Below, one piece after another: positions 34,184-42,043 of a DNA stretch of 64,000 nt (positions are counted from its first letter, which is position 1; each line of letters starts with the position of its first letter). Under the pieces are notes generated by a model. The model worked only from the letters and a program-made list of their open reading frames with translations. It ran no database searches and was not told where the DNA came from. The position numbers and the translations under genes were made by a program. The stretch is from Duganella sp. BJB476 (lineage in GTDB: Bacteria > Pseudomonadota > Gammaproteobacteria > Burkholderiales > Burkholderiaceae_D). The stretch covers positions 1 through 64,000 of the forward strand of contig NZ_QVIO01000004.1 of the NCBI RefSeq assembly GCF_003416895.1, read 5' to 3'.

Positions 34184-36250
34184 TTAGACTTTGAGGAACT
34201 CTTCGCGGCCGCCTAGCCAGCGGGCCAGGTGGGCTTCGACAGTGGCGGCTTTTTCGGGGGTGTTGGCGTGCAGCAGATCGTGGGCGACGTCACGCGCCTG
34301 GTCGACTAGCCAGCCGTCCGTCTCCAGGTCGGCGAAGCGCAGCATCGCCTGGCCGGACTGGCGGGCGCCGAGGAATTCGCCGGGGCCCCGGATCTCCAGG
34401 TCGCGGCGGGCGATCTCGAAGCCATCGGTGGTTTCGCGCATCGTCATCAGGCGCTGCTTGGCGACGCCTCCCAGCGGGCTTTGATACAGCAGCAGGCACA
34501 CCGACGCCGCCGAGCCCCGTCCCACTCGCCCACGCAGCTGGTGCAGCTGCGACAGGCCGAAACGCTCCGCATGCTCGATCACCATCAACGATGCATTCGG
34601 CACGTCCACGCCCACTTCGATCACTGTGGTGGCGACCAGCACCTGCATCTCGTTGGCGCTGAAGGCGTCCATGACGGACTGCTTCTCGGCCGGCTTGAGG
34701 CGGCCGTGTACCAGCCCAACGTTCAGGTCCGGCAGTGCTTCCGCCAGCAGCGCGTGCGTGTCGGTCGCGGTTTGCAGTTGCAGAGCTTCCGATTCTTCAA
34801 TCAGCGGGCAGACCCAGTAGATCTGACGACCTTCCAGCGCGGCCGCATGTACTCGCTCGATCACTTCATCGCGCCGGTTCTGGTCGATGGCACGCGTGAC
34901 GATCGGGCTGCGGCCCGGCGGCAGTTCGTCGATCACCGATACTTCCAGGTCGGCGTAATAGGTCATCGCCAGCGTGCGCGGAATCGGCGTGGCCGACATC
35001 ATCAGTTGGTGCGGGACCGCGCCCTCGACGCCCTTGTTGCGCAAGGTCAGGCGCTGGCCCACGCCGAAGCGGTGCTGCTCGTCGACGATCACCAGTCCCA
35101 GGTTGGCGAAGTTCACCGCCTCCTGGATCAGCGCGTGCGTGCCGATCACCAGCTGCGCCTCGCCGGATTCAATCAGCGCATACGCGGCTAGCTTTTCCTT
35201 TTTCTTCAAACTGCCCGTCAACCACGCGACCTTGACGCCCAACGGCTCCATCCACGCGGCGATCTTGCGGAAGTGCTGGTCGGCGAGGATTTCGGTCGGC
35301 GCCATCAGCGCGGCCTGGTAGCCGCTGTCGATCGCTTGCGCGGCCGCCAGCGCCGACACCACGGTCTTGCCGCTACCCACGTCGCCCTGCAACAGCCGCT
35401 GCATCGGATACGGATGGCGCAGGTCGGCGCGGATTTCGTTCAGCACGCGCTGCTGCGCGCCGGTCAGCTTGAACGGCAGCGCGGCCTGGAAGCTTTCGGA
35501 CAGTGCACCGATGACGGTCAGCGCCGCCGCGCCCTTGGAGCGGCGCGCACGCTGCGCGCGCTTGAGCGACAGCTGCTGCGCCAGCAGTTCGTCGAATTTC
35601 ATGCGGGTCCACGCCGGATGCGAACGGTCGAGCAGCGCGTGTTCGTCCACCTGCTGCGGCGGATAGTGCAGCAGCTTCACCGAAGGCTCGAAGTCGGACA
35701 GCTGCATCTGCGCGCGCAGCTGCTCCGGCAGCGTATCGGTCCAGGCGACCCGCTTCATCGCATCGCCGATGGCGCGCCGCAGTATCGGCTGCGACAGGCC
35801 TTCGCCCGATGGATACACCGGCGTCAGGGAAGTCGGCAGCGGCGCGCCTTCGTTGACCACCTTGTAGGCCGGATGCACCATCTCGGCGCCGAAGAAGCCG
35901 TGTTTCAGTTCGCCGCGCGCGCGCACCCGCGTGCCCTCGGCCAGCTGCTTGACCTGGCTGCCGTAGAAGTTCATGAAGCGCAGCTGCAAATCGCCCGTCT
36001 CGTCGGCGATATGCACCAGCAGCTGCTTGCGCGGCTTGTAGCTGATTTCATTTTTGACCACCAAACCCTCGACCTGTGAGGTCTCGCCGCCGTGCAGACG
36101 GGCCTCTTCGATGGTGATGACCTGGGTTTCGTCCTCGTAGCGCATGGGCAGGTGCAGCACCAGGTCCATATCGGTGTGCAGGCCCAGCTTGGCCAGCTTG
36201 GCTTCCGGGCTGACTGTCTTCTTGACGGTTTTGGAGGTTGAAACAGGCAT
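34184..36250 (-). CDS. recG: ATP-dependent DNA helicase RecG
   Basis: This branch-migration helicase rescues stalled replication forks. An N-terminal wedge/OB domain (FMNFYGSQVKQLAEGTRVRARGELKHGFFGAEMVHP) is followed by helicase motifs: MQRLLQGDVGSGKTVVSALAA (Walker A), VDEQHRFGVGQR (DEQH box), MSATPIPRTLAMTYY, VHGRLKPAEK, and HQLRGRVGRGSAASVC. The C-terminal RecG signature GPGEFLGARQSG is present. The length from ATG 36250 (MPVSTSK) is 688 residues. A longer start at 36301 is in frame but unlikely. It is divergent from queA. Confidence 0.95.
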   Translation of the reverse strand: MPVSTSKTVKKTVSPEAKLAKLGLHTDMDLVLHLPMRYEDETQVITIEEARLHGGETSQVEGLVVKNEISYKPRKQLLVHIADETGDLQLRFMNFYGSQVKQLAEGTRVRARGELKHGFFGAEMVHPAYKVVNEGAPLPTSLTPVYPSGEGLSQPILRRAIGDAMKRVAWTDTLPEQLRAQMQLSDFEPSVKLLHYPPQQVDEHALLDRSHPAWTRMKFDELLAQQLSLKRAQRARRSKGAAALTVIGALSESFQAALPFKLTGAQQRVLNEIRADLRHPYPMQRLLQGDVGSGKTVVSALAAAQAIDSGYQAALMAPTEILADQHFRKIAAWMEPLGVKVAWLTGSLKKKEKLAAYALIESGEAQLVIGTHALIQEAVNFANLGLVIVDEQHRFGVGQRLTLRNKGVEGAVPHQLMMSATPIPRTLAMTYYADLEVSVIDELPPGRSPIVTRAIDQNRRDEVIERVHAAALEGRQIYWVCPLIEESEALQLQTATDTHALLAEALPDLNVGLVHGRLKPAEKQSVMDAFSANEMQVLVATTVIEVGVDVPNASLMVIEHAERFGLSQLHQLRGRVGRGSAASVCLLLYQSPLGGVAKQRLMTMRETTDGFEIARRDLEIRGPGEFLGARQSGQAMLRFADLETDGWLVDQARDVAHDLLHANTPEKAATVEAHLARWLGGREEFLKV

Positions 36251-36379
36251 ATTGGAGCGTTTTTCGGGCACTAGCGTAAAATAGAGGGTTGGCCGCAGCA
36301 AAGCAACGCCGGTATTGTACGACTTGCACCGCCTTCGGGCCTATCCGAATTTTCTTCAACAGTTTCCAGAAGTCCGCAA

Positions 36380-37408
36380 ATGTACTCGCTTTCCGATTTC
36401 GATTTTAACTTGCCGCAAGAGCGTATTGCGCAATTCCCGCTGCCAGACCGCAGCGCCTCCCGCCTGTTGCACCTGGACGGTGAGCAGATCATCGACCGTC
36501 AGTTCGCCGATATCGTCGGCCAGCTGCAGGCCGGCGACCTGCTGGTGATGAACGATACCCGCGTGCTGAAGGCGCGCTTCTTCGGCGTCAAGGAGAGCGG
36601 CGGCAAGATCGAGGCGCTGGTCGAACGCGTGCTGGACAACCGCACCGTGCTGGCCCAGGTGCGCGCGTCCAAGTCGCCCGGCCCCGGCGTCAAGATCCGC
36701 CTAGCCGATGCCTTCGACGTCACCGTCGGCGAGCGCGCCGGCGAGTTCTTCACCCTGCATTTCGACGCCGACGTGTTCGACCTGATCGAAGCGCACGGTC
36801 GCCTGCCGCTGCCGCCGTACATCGAGCACGATGCCGACTCGTTCGACGAAACCCGCTATCAGACCGTGTTCAACAAAGTGCCGGGCGCGGTGGCCGCGCC
36901 GACCGCCGGCCTGCACTTCGACGAGAAGCTGCTGGCCGAGCTGAAGGCCAAGGGCGTCAACTTCGCCTACGTCACGCTGCACGTGGGCGCCGGCACCTTC
37001 CAGCCGGTGCGCGCCGAGGTGCTGGCCGAGCACAAGATGCACACCGAGTGGTACACCATGCCACAGGAAACCGTCGATGCCGTGCGCGCCACCCGCGCCG
37101 CCGGCCGCGATGTGGTGGCGGTCGGCACCACCAGTCTGCGCGCGCTGGAGTCGGCCTCGCAGAGCGGCCAGCTGGAAGCGGGCAGCGCCGATACCGCGCT
37201 GTTCATCACGCCCGGCTACCAGTTCAAGACGGTCACCCGCCTGATCACCAATTTCCACCTGCCGAAGTCGACCCTGCTGATGCTGGTGTCGGCCTTCGCC
37301 GGTTTTGAAGAGATCCGCAAGGCCTACGCCCACGCGATCGCCAACGAATACCGTTTCTTCAGCTATGGCGACGCCATGCTGCTGACGACGCAAGCACGAG
37401 CAAAATAA
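36380..37408 (+). CDS. queA: S-adenosylmethionine:tRNA ribosyltransferase-isomerase
   Basis: It transfers and isomerises the ribose of SAM onto preQ1-tRNA to give epoxyqueuosine. Typical segments are FDFNLPQERIAQFPL, VMNDTRVLKARFFGVKESGG, HGRLPLPPYI, YQTVFNKVPGAVAAPTAGLHF, VTLHVGAGTFQPVR, TTSLRALES and LITNFHLPKSTLLMLVSAFAG. The length is 342 residues. It lies eight bases upstream of tgt, so the two queuosine genes form one unit that continues into yajC-secDF. Confidence 0.96.
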   Translation: MYSLSDFDFNLPQERIAQFPLPDRSASRLLHLDGEQIIDRQFADIVGQLQAGDLLVMNDTRVLKARFFGVKESGGKIEALVERVLDNRTVLAQVRASKSPGPGVKIRLADAFDVTVGERAGEFFTLHFDADVFDLIEAHGRLPLPPYIEHDADSFDETRYQTVFNKVPGAVAAPTAGLHFDEKLLAELKAKGVNFAYVTLHVGAGTFQPVRAEVLAEHKMHTEWYTMPQETVDAVRATRAAGRDVVAVGTTSLRALESASQSGQLEAGSADTALFITPGYQFKTVTRLITNFHLPKSTLLMLVSAFAGFEEIRKAYAHAIANEYRFFSYGDAMLLTTQARAK

Positions 37409-37416
37409 GGAACAAT

Positions 37417-38556
37417 ATGCTGGAATTTAAACTACACAAGACCGACAGCAGCGGCCTGACCAAGGCCCGCCGCGGCGAAGTCAAACTGAACCACGGCGTG
37501 GTCCAGACCCCGATTTTCATGCCGGTCGGCACCTACGGCTCGGTCAAGGCGATGTCGCCGCTGGAGCTGAAGGAAATCGACGCCCAGATCATCCTGGGCA
37601 ACACCTTCCATCTGTGGCTGCGCCCGGGCAATGACGTCATGGCCAAGTTCGGCGGCCTGCACGACTTCATGGGCTGGGACAAGCCGATCCTGACCGATTC
37701 CGGCGGTTTCCAGGTGTTTTCGCTGGGCGCGATGCGCAAGATCACCGAAGAGGGCGTCCACTTCAACTCGCCGATCAACGGCGACAAGCTGTTCCTGTCG
37801 CCGGAAGTGTCGATGCAGATCCAGCGCGTGCTGAACTCCGACATCGTCATGCAGTTCGACGAATGCACCCCTTATGAAATCGACAACCGCCCGGCCACTC
37901 TTGAGGAGGCGGCAAAGTCGATGCGAATGTCATTGCGTTGGGCGCAACGATCAAAAGACGAATTTCACCGTGGCGAGAACCCGAACGCACTGTTCGGCAT
38001 CGTCCAGGGCGGCATGTTCGAGAACCTGCGCGACGAATCGCTGGCCAAGCTGGAAGAGATCGACTTCCCGGGCCTGGCCATCGGCGGCCTGTCGGTCGGC
38101 GAGCCGAAAGAAGACATGATGCGTATCCTGGCCCACGTCGGCCCGAAAATGCCAGCCAACAAGCCGCACTACCTGATGGGCGTCGGCACGCCGGAAGACC
38201 TGGTCAATGGCGTTTCCAACGGCGTCGACATGTTCGACTGCGTGATGCCGACCCGTAACGCCCGCAACGGCTGGATCTTCACCCGTTTCGGCGACGTGAA
38301 AATCAAGAACGCCCGTTACAAGGAAGACAAGGAACCGCTGGACAGCACCTGCTCCTGCTATGCTTGCCGCAACTTCTCGCGCGCCTATCTGCATCACCTG
38401 AACCGCACCCAGGAAATCCTCGGCGCGCGCCTGAACACCATCCACAACCTGCACTACTACCTGGACATCATGCGCCAGATGCGCGAGGCCCTGGATGAGG
38501 ACCGTTTCCACGCCTGGACCCTGCAATTCCATGCCGATCGCGGTCGCGGCATCTGA
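37417..38556 (+). CDS. tgt: tRNA-guanine transglycosylase (queuine tRNA-ribosyltransferase)
   Basis: It exchanges guanine 34 of GU(N) tRNAs for preQ1. The active-site nucleophile region is LTDSGGFQVFSLG; DECTPYEIDN, VQGGMFENLRDESL and GLSVGEPKEDM are conserved. The zinc site is CxCxxC plus His in STCSCYACRNFSRAYLHHL. The length is 379 residues. AAGGA lies upstream of the ATG. Confidence 0.96.
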   Translation: MLEFKLHKTDSSGLTKARRGEVKLNHGVVQTPIFMPVGTYGSVKAMSPLELKEIDAQIILGNTFHLWLRPGNDVMAKFGGLHDFMGWDKPILTDSGGFQVFSLGAMRKITEEGVHFNSPINGDKLFLSPEVSMQIQRVLNSDIVMQFDECTPYEIDNRPATLEEAAKSMRMSLRWAQRSKDEFHRGENPNALFGIVQGGMFENLRDESLAKLEEIDFPGLAIGGLSVGEPKEDMMRILAHVGPKMPANKPHYLMGVGTPEDLVNGVSNGVDMFDCVMPTRNARNGWIFTRFGDVKIKNARYKEDKEPLDSTCSCYACRNFSRAYLHHLNRTQEILGARLNTIHNLHYYLDIMRQMREALDEDRFHAWTLQFHADRGRGI

Positions 38557-38607
38557 ATTAACTAAAAGTGTTGTAAGTCTTGTAAAAAGATTTATGTCAC
38601 CCACATA

Positions 38608-38660
38608 GCCGGAAGACCTAGCGCCTTCCGGCCAGTGCTAGAATACAGCGCTATTTTTTC
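38608..38660 (+). terminator. tandem hairpins between tgt and yajC, possible attenuator
   Basis: GCCGGAAG/CTTCCGGC (38608-38632) forms an eight-base-pair stem with a nine-base loop. Immediately after it, AGTGCT/AGCGCT (38634-38652, one G-U pair) is followed by a run of six T residues. This looks like a weak intrinsic terminator that could partly separate tgt from yajC-secDF. Confidence 0.5.
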
Positions 38661-38681
38661 AAACTATTATCGGAGTCACCT

Positions 38682-39017
38682 GTGTTCATTTCCAACGCTT
38701 ACGCCCAATCGGCTTCCCCACTCGACGCACTCGGCCTGGGCGGTAACCTCACCAGCTTCCTGCCGCTGATCCTGATGTTTGTTGCGATGTACTTCCTGAT
38801 GATCCGTCCTCAGCAGAAGCGCGCGAAAGAACAGAAGGCCATGATGGAAGCACTGGCCAAGGGCGACGAAGTCGTCACCGCCGGCGGCGTGCTGGGCAAG
38901 GTCGTCAAGGTGACCGACCTGTACATCACCCTGGAAATCTCCAGCGGCGCCGAAATGACGGTGCAGAAGAATTCCGTCACCATGCTGCTGCCTAAGGGCA
39001 CGCTGAAGGCGCTGTAA
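38682..39017 (+). CDS. yajC: preprotein translocase subunit YajC
   Basis: This small inner-membrane protein associates with SecDF. One membrane helix (LPLILMFVAMYFLMIRP) is followed by QQKRAKEQKAMMEALAKGDEVVTAGGVLGKV, the family core. The length is 111 residues. The start is GTG 38682 with CGGAG six bases upstream, giving MFISNAYAQ. Confidence 0.95.
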   Translation: MFISNAYAQSASPLDALGLGGNLTSFLPLILMFVAMYFLMIRPQQKRAKEQKAMMEALAKGDEVVTAGGVLGKVVKVTDLYITLEISSGAEMTVQKNSVTMLLPKGTLKAL

Positions 39018-39025
39018 TCAGTCCC

Positions 39026-39049
39026 GGCCCGCGCTACGCGGGCCTTATT
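39026..39049 (+). terminator. hairpin between yajC and secD
   Basis: GGCCCGCG (39026-39033) and CGCGGGCC (39037-39044) form a perfect stem around CTA, followed by TTATTG. The T-tract is short, so it is more likely an mRNA-stabilising or attenuating element than a full stop. Confidence 0.4.
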
Positions 39050-39082
39050 GCATCCGACGCCTAACACTGAACGTTGAACAAT

Positions 39083-40945
39083 ATGAATCGCTATCCTCTC
39101 TGGAAATACATACTGATCGTAGTCGCCATTCTGCTGGGCGCGCTGTACACCGCGCCTAACTACTACGGCGAATCGCCTGCGGTCCAGGTCACGAGCGGCA
39201 AATCGACCGTCAAGATGTCGTCCGACATGGGCGCCAAGGTGGAAGAGGTGCTCAAGGGCGCCGGCATCGCCTACAACGGCATCGCCTTCGACGGCACCGG
39301 CACCTACGCTTCCGTGCGCGCCCGCTTCGCCGATCCGGACACCCAGTTCCGCGCCAAGTCGGTGCTGGAAAAGGGCCTGAACGCCGATCCGGCCGATCCG
39401 ACCTACCTGGTCGCACTGAACCTGCAAAAAGACACGCCGAAATGGATGCAAGCCCTGCATGCGCTGCCGATGTACCTCGGCCTCGACTTGCGCGGTGGTG
39501 TGCACTTCCTGATGCAGGTCGATACCAAGGCGGTATTGGCCAAGCGCGTGCAAGGCATCCAGGCCCTGGCCCGTACCTCGCTGCGTGACAAGAACGTGCG
39601 TCACGCCGGCATCGACCGCGTGGGCGACACCATCGAAATCAAATTCCGCGACGACGCCACCCGCCAGAAGGCCAAGGACGTACTGCAAGGCCAGATGACC
39701 GACCTGCTGCTGGTCGATTCCGGCGAAGGCGATGCGCTGAAAACCACCGTCTCGCTGAAGCCGGTCGCGCTCAAGCAAACCATCGACGACGGCGTCAAGC
39801 AGAACATCTCCACGCTGTCCAAGCGCGTGAATGAACTGGGCGTGGCCGAACCTATCATCCAGCAGCAAGGTCCTGACCGCATCGTAGTCCAGCTGCCTGG
39901 CGTGCAGGACGTGGCGCGCGCGCGCGCCGTGATCGGCCGCACCGCGACGCTGGAAGTGCGCATGACCGATAACTCGATCACTCCTGGCACCGAGATGACG
40001 TCGGCGATTCCATTCAACTCCGAGTTGTTCACCGTCGGCCGCAACGTGCCGGTCGTGCTGAGCAAGGACATCGTCATTACCGGCGACTCCATCTCCAGCG
40101 CCACCGCCACCTACGACCAGAACCAGCAGCCTGCCGTCAGCATCACGCTGAACGGCGACGGCGGCCGCAAGATGCGCGACCTGACCCGCGACAACGTGGG
40201 CAAGCGCATGGCCATCGTGCTGTTCGAGAAGGGCAAGCCGGAAGTGCTGTCGGTCGCCACCATCCAGAGTGAATTCGGCAGCAGCTTCCAGATCACCGGC
40301 ATGGGCAACGCGGAGAACTCTGCCGAGCTGGCGCTGCTGCTGCGCTCTGGCGCGCTGTCCGCACCAATGGACGTGATCGAAGAGCGCACCATCGGCCCGC
40401 AACTGGGCGCCGAGAACATCAACAAAGGTCTGCACTCGACGATGTACGGCTTCGCCGCCATCGCCATCTTCATGATGGCCTACTACATGATGTTCGGCTT
40501 CTTCAGCGTGCTGGCGCTGGCCTGCAACCTGTTGCTGCTGCTGGCGTTGCTGTCGCTGATGCAGGCGACCCTGACCCTGCCTGGTATCGCCGCGATCGCG
40601 CTGGCGCTGGGTATGGCGATTGACGCCAACGTGCTGATTAACGAACGTATCCGCGAAGAGCTGCGATCCGGCGCCACGCCGCAGGCTGCGATCGCCGCCG
40701 GCTTCGACCGCGCATGGGCCACCATCATCGACTCCAACGTGACCACGCTGATCGTCGGTATCGCACTGTGGGTGTTCGGTTCCGGTCCGATCCGCGGCTT
40801 CGCCGTGGTGCACTGCCTGGGTATCTTGACCTCGATGTTCTCCGCCGTGTTCATCTCGCGCGGTGTGGTCAACCTCTGGTACGGCCGCAAGAAGAAGCTG
40901 CAATCGCTCGCCATCGGTACCGTTTGGGTACCGGGTCTGAAATAA
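39083..40945 (+). CDS. secD: protein translocase subunit SecD
   Basis: With SecF, it uses the proton gradient to help pull exported proteins across the membrane. An N-terminal membrane helix (YPLWKYILIVVAILLGALYTAPN) precedes a large periplasmic region with GLDLRGGVHFLMQVD and QLPGVQDVARARAVIGRTATLEVRM. The C-terminal five-helix domain starts near GLHSTMYGFAAIAIFMMAYYM and carries the conserved ALGMAIDANVLINERIREEL. The length is 620 residues from ATG 39083; an in-frame TTG at 39074 is less likely. Confidence 0.95.
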   Translation: MNRYPLWKYILIVVAILLGALYTAPNYYGESPAVQVTSGKSTVKMSSDMGAKVEEVLKGAGIAYNGIAFDGTGTYASVRARFADPDTQFRAKSVLEKGLNADPADPTYLVALNLQKDTPKWMQALHALPMYLGLDLRGGVHFLMQVDTKAVLAKRVQGIQALARTSLRDKNVRHAGIDRVGDTIEIKFRDDATRQKAKDVLQGQMTDLLLVDSGEGDALKTTVSLKPVALKQTIDDGVKQNISTLSKRVNELGVAEPIIQQQGPDRIVVQLPGVQDVARARAVIGRTATLEVRMTDNSITPGTEMTSAIPFNSELFTVGRNVPVVLSKDIVITGDSISSATATYDQNQQPAVSITLNGDGGRKMRDLTRDNVGKRMAIVLFEKGKPEVLSVATIQSEFGSSFQITGMGNAENSAELALLLRSGALSAPMDVIEERTIGPQLGAENINKGLHSTMYGFAAIAIFMMAYYMMFGFFSVLALACNLLLLLALLSLMQATLTLPGIAAIALALGMAIDANVLINERIREELRSGATPQAAIAAGFDRAWATIIDSNVTTLIVGIALWVFGSGPIRGFAVVHCLGILTSMFSAVFISRGVVNLWYGRKKKLQSLAIGTVWVPGLK

Positions 40946-40958
40946 CTCAGGGGTTCAC

Positions 40959-41981
40959 ATGGAATTTTTCCGCATCAAAAAAGACATACCGTTCATGCGC
41001 CACGCGCTGGTGTTCAACGCCATTTCGGCGTTGACCTTCGTCGCGGCCGTGTTCTTCCTGATCACCCGTCCGCTGAACTTCTCGGTGGAGTTCACCGGCG
41101 GCACCGTGATGGAACTGAAATACCAGCAGCCTGCAAAGCTGGAGCAGATCCGTCATTCGCTGGAGAAGATCGGCTACGAGCAGCCGGAAGTGACCGGCTT
41201 CGGCACCGCGCATGACGTCATGCTGCGCCTGCCGGTGGTGAAGAACGTCACCTCCAAGGATGCGTCGCAGCTGGTGTTCAACACGCTGTGCGCGGCCGAG
41301 CAGGGCGCCACCAAGCAGATCGACACCGTGACCGCCAAGGGCGAGCACGTGGTCAAATCCGCTTGCACCGATGCTGCCGGCGCCGAAACGGTGTCGCTGC
41401 AAAAAGTCGAATTCGTCGGCCCGCAGGTCGGCGACGAGCTGGCGCAGAACGGCTTGAACGCACTGGTGATGGTGATCATCGGCGTGATGATCTACCTGGC
41501 CGTGCGCTTCGAATGGAAATTCGCGGTGGCGGCGATCATCGCCAACCTGCACGACGTGGTCATCATTCTCGGTTTCTTCGCCTTCTTCCACTGGGAGTTC
41601 TCGCTGACGGTACTGGCGGCGGTGCTGGCGGTGCTGGGTTACTCGGTCAACGAGTCGGTGGTTATCTTCGACCGTATCCGCGAAAACTTCCGCAAGCAGC
41701 GCAAGTCGTCGGTGCACGAAGTGATCGACAACGCGATCACCTCGACCATCTCGCGTACCATCATCACCCACGGCTGCACGCAGATGATGGTGCTGTCGAT
41801 GCTGTTCCTGGGCGGTCCTACGCTGCACTACTTCGCCATCGCGCTGACCATCGGTATCTGCTTCGGTATTTACTCGTCGGTGTTCGTGGCTGCCGCAGTG
41901 GCCATGTGGCTGGGCGTGAAGCGTGAAGATCTGATCAAGCCGATCAAGGAAAAAGACGAAACTGATGGCGCTGTAGTGTAA
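40959..41981 (+). CDS. secF: protein translocase subunit SecF
   Basis: This is the partner of SecD. It carries NFSVEFTGGTVMELKY, YLAVRFEWKFAVAAIIANLHDVVIILGFFAFF and GYSVNESVVIFDRIREN, all typical. The length is 340 residues with about six membrane helices. AGGGG precedes the ATG. A strong intrinsic terminator follows. Confidence 0.95.
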   Translation: MEFFRIKKDIPFMRHALVFNAISALTFVAAVFFLITRPLNFSVEFTGGTVMELKYQQPAKLEQIRHSLEKIGYEQPEVTGFGTAHDVMLRLPVVKNVTSKDASQLVFNTLCAAEQGATKQIDTVTAKGEHVVKSACTDAAGAETVSLQKVEFVGPQVGDELAQNGLNALVMVIIGVMIYLAVRFEWKFAVAAIIANLHDVVIILGFFAFFHWEFSLTVLAAVLAVLGYSVNESVVIFDRIRENFRKQRKSSVHEVIDNAITSTISRTIITHGCTQMMVLSMLFLGGPTLHYFAIALTIGICFGIYSSVFVAAAVAMWLGVKREDLIKPIKEKDETDGAVV

Positions 41982-42006
41982 AACAACGTTATCGTTTTGA
42001 TAGTAG

Positions 42007-42043
42007 AATCCCCCAGCGCTTTTAGCCTTGGGGGATTTTTTTT
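42007..42043 (+). terminator. intrinsic terminator after secF, overlapping the next gene's ribosome-binding site
   Basis: AATCCCCCA (42007-42015) pairs perfectly with TGGGGGATT (42029-42037) and is followed by Ts up to 42043. The 3' arm GGGGGA is also the only Shine-Dalgarno-like sequence for the ATG at 42044, eight bases away. The hairpin would therefore both end secF transcripts and hide that ribosome-binding site in any read-through transcript. Confidence 0.85.
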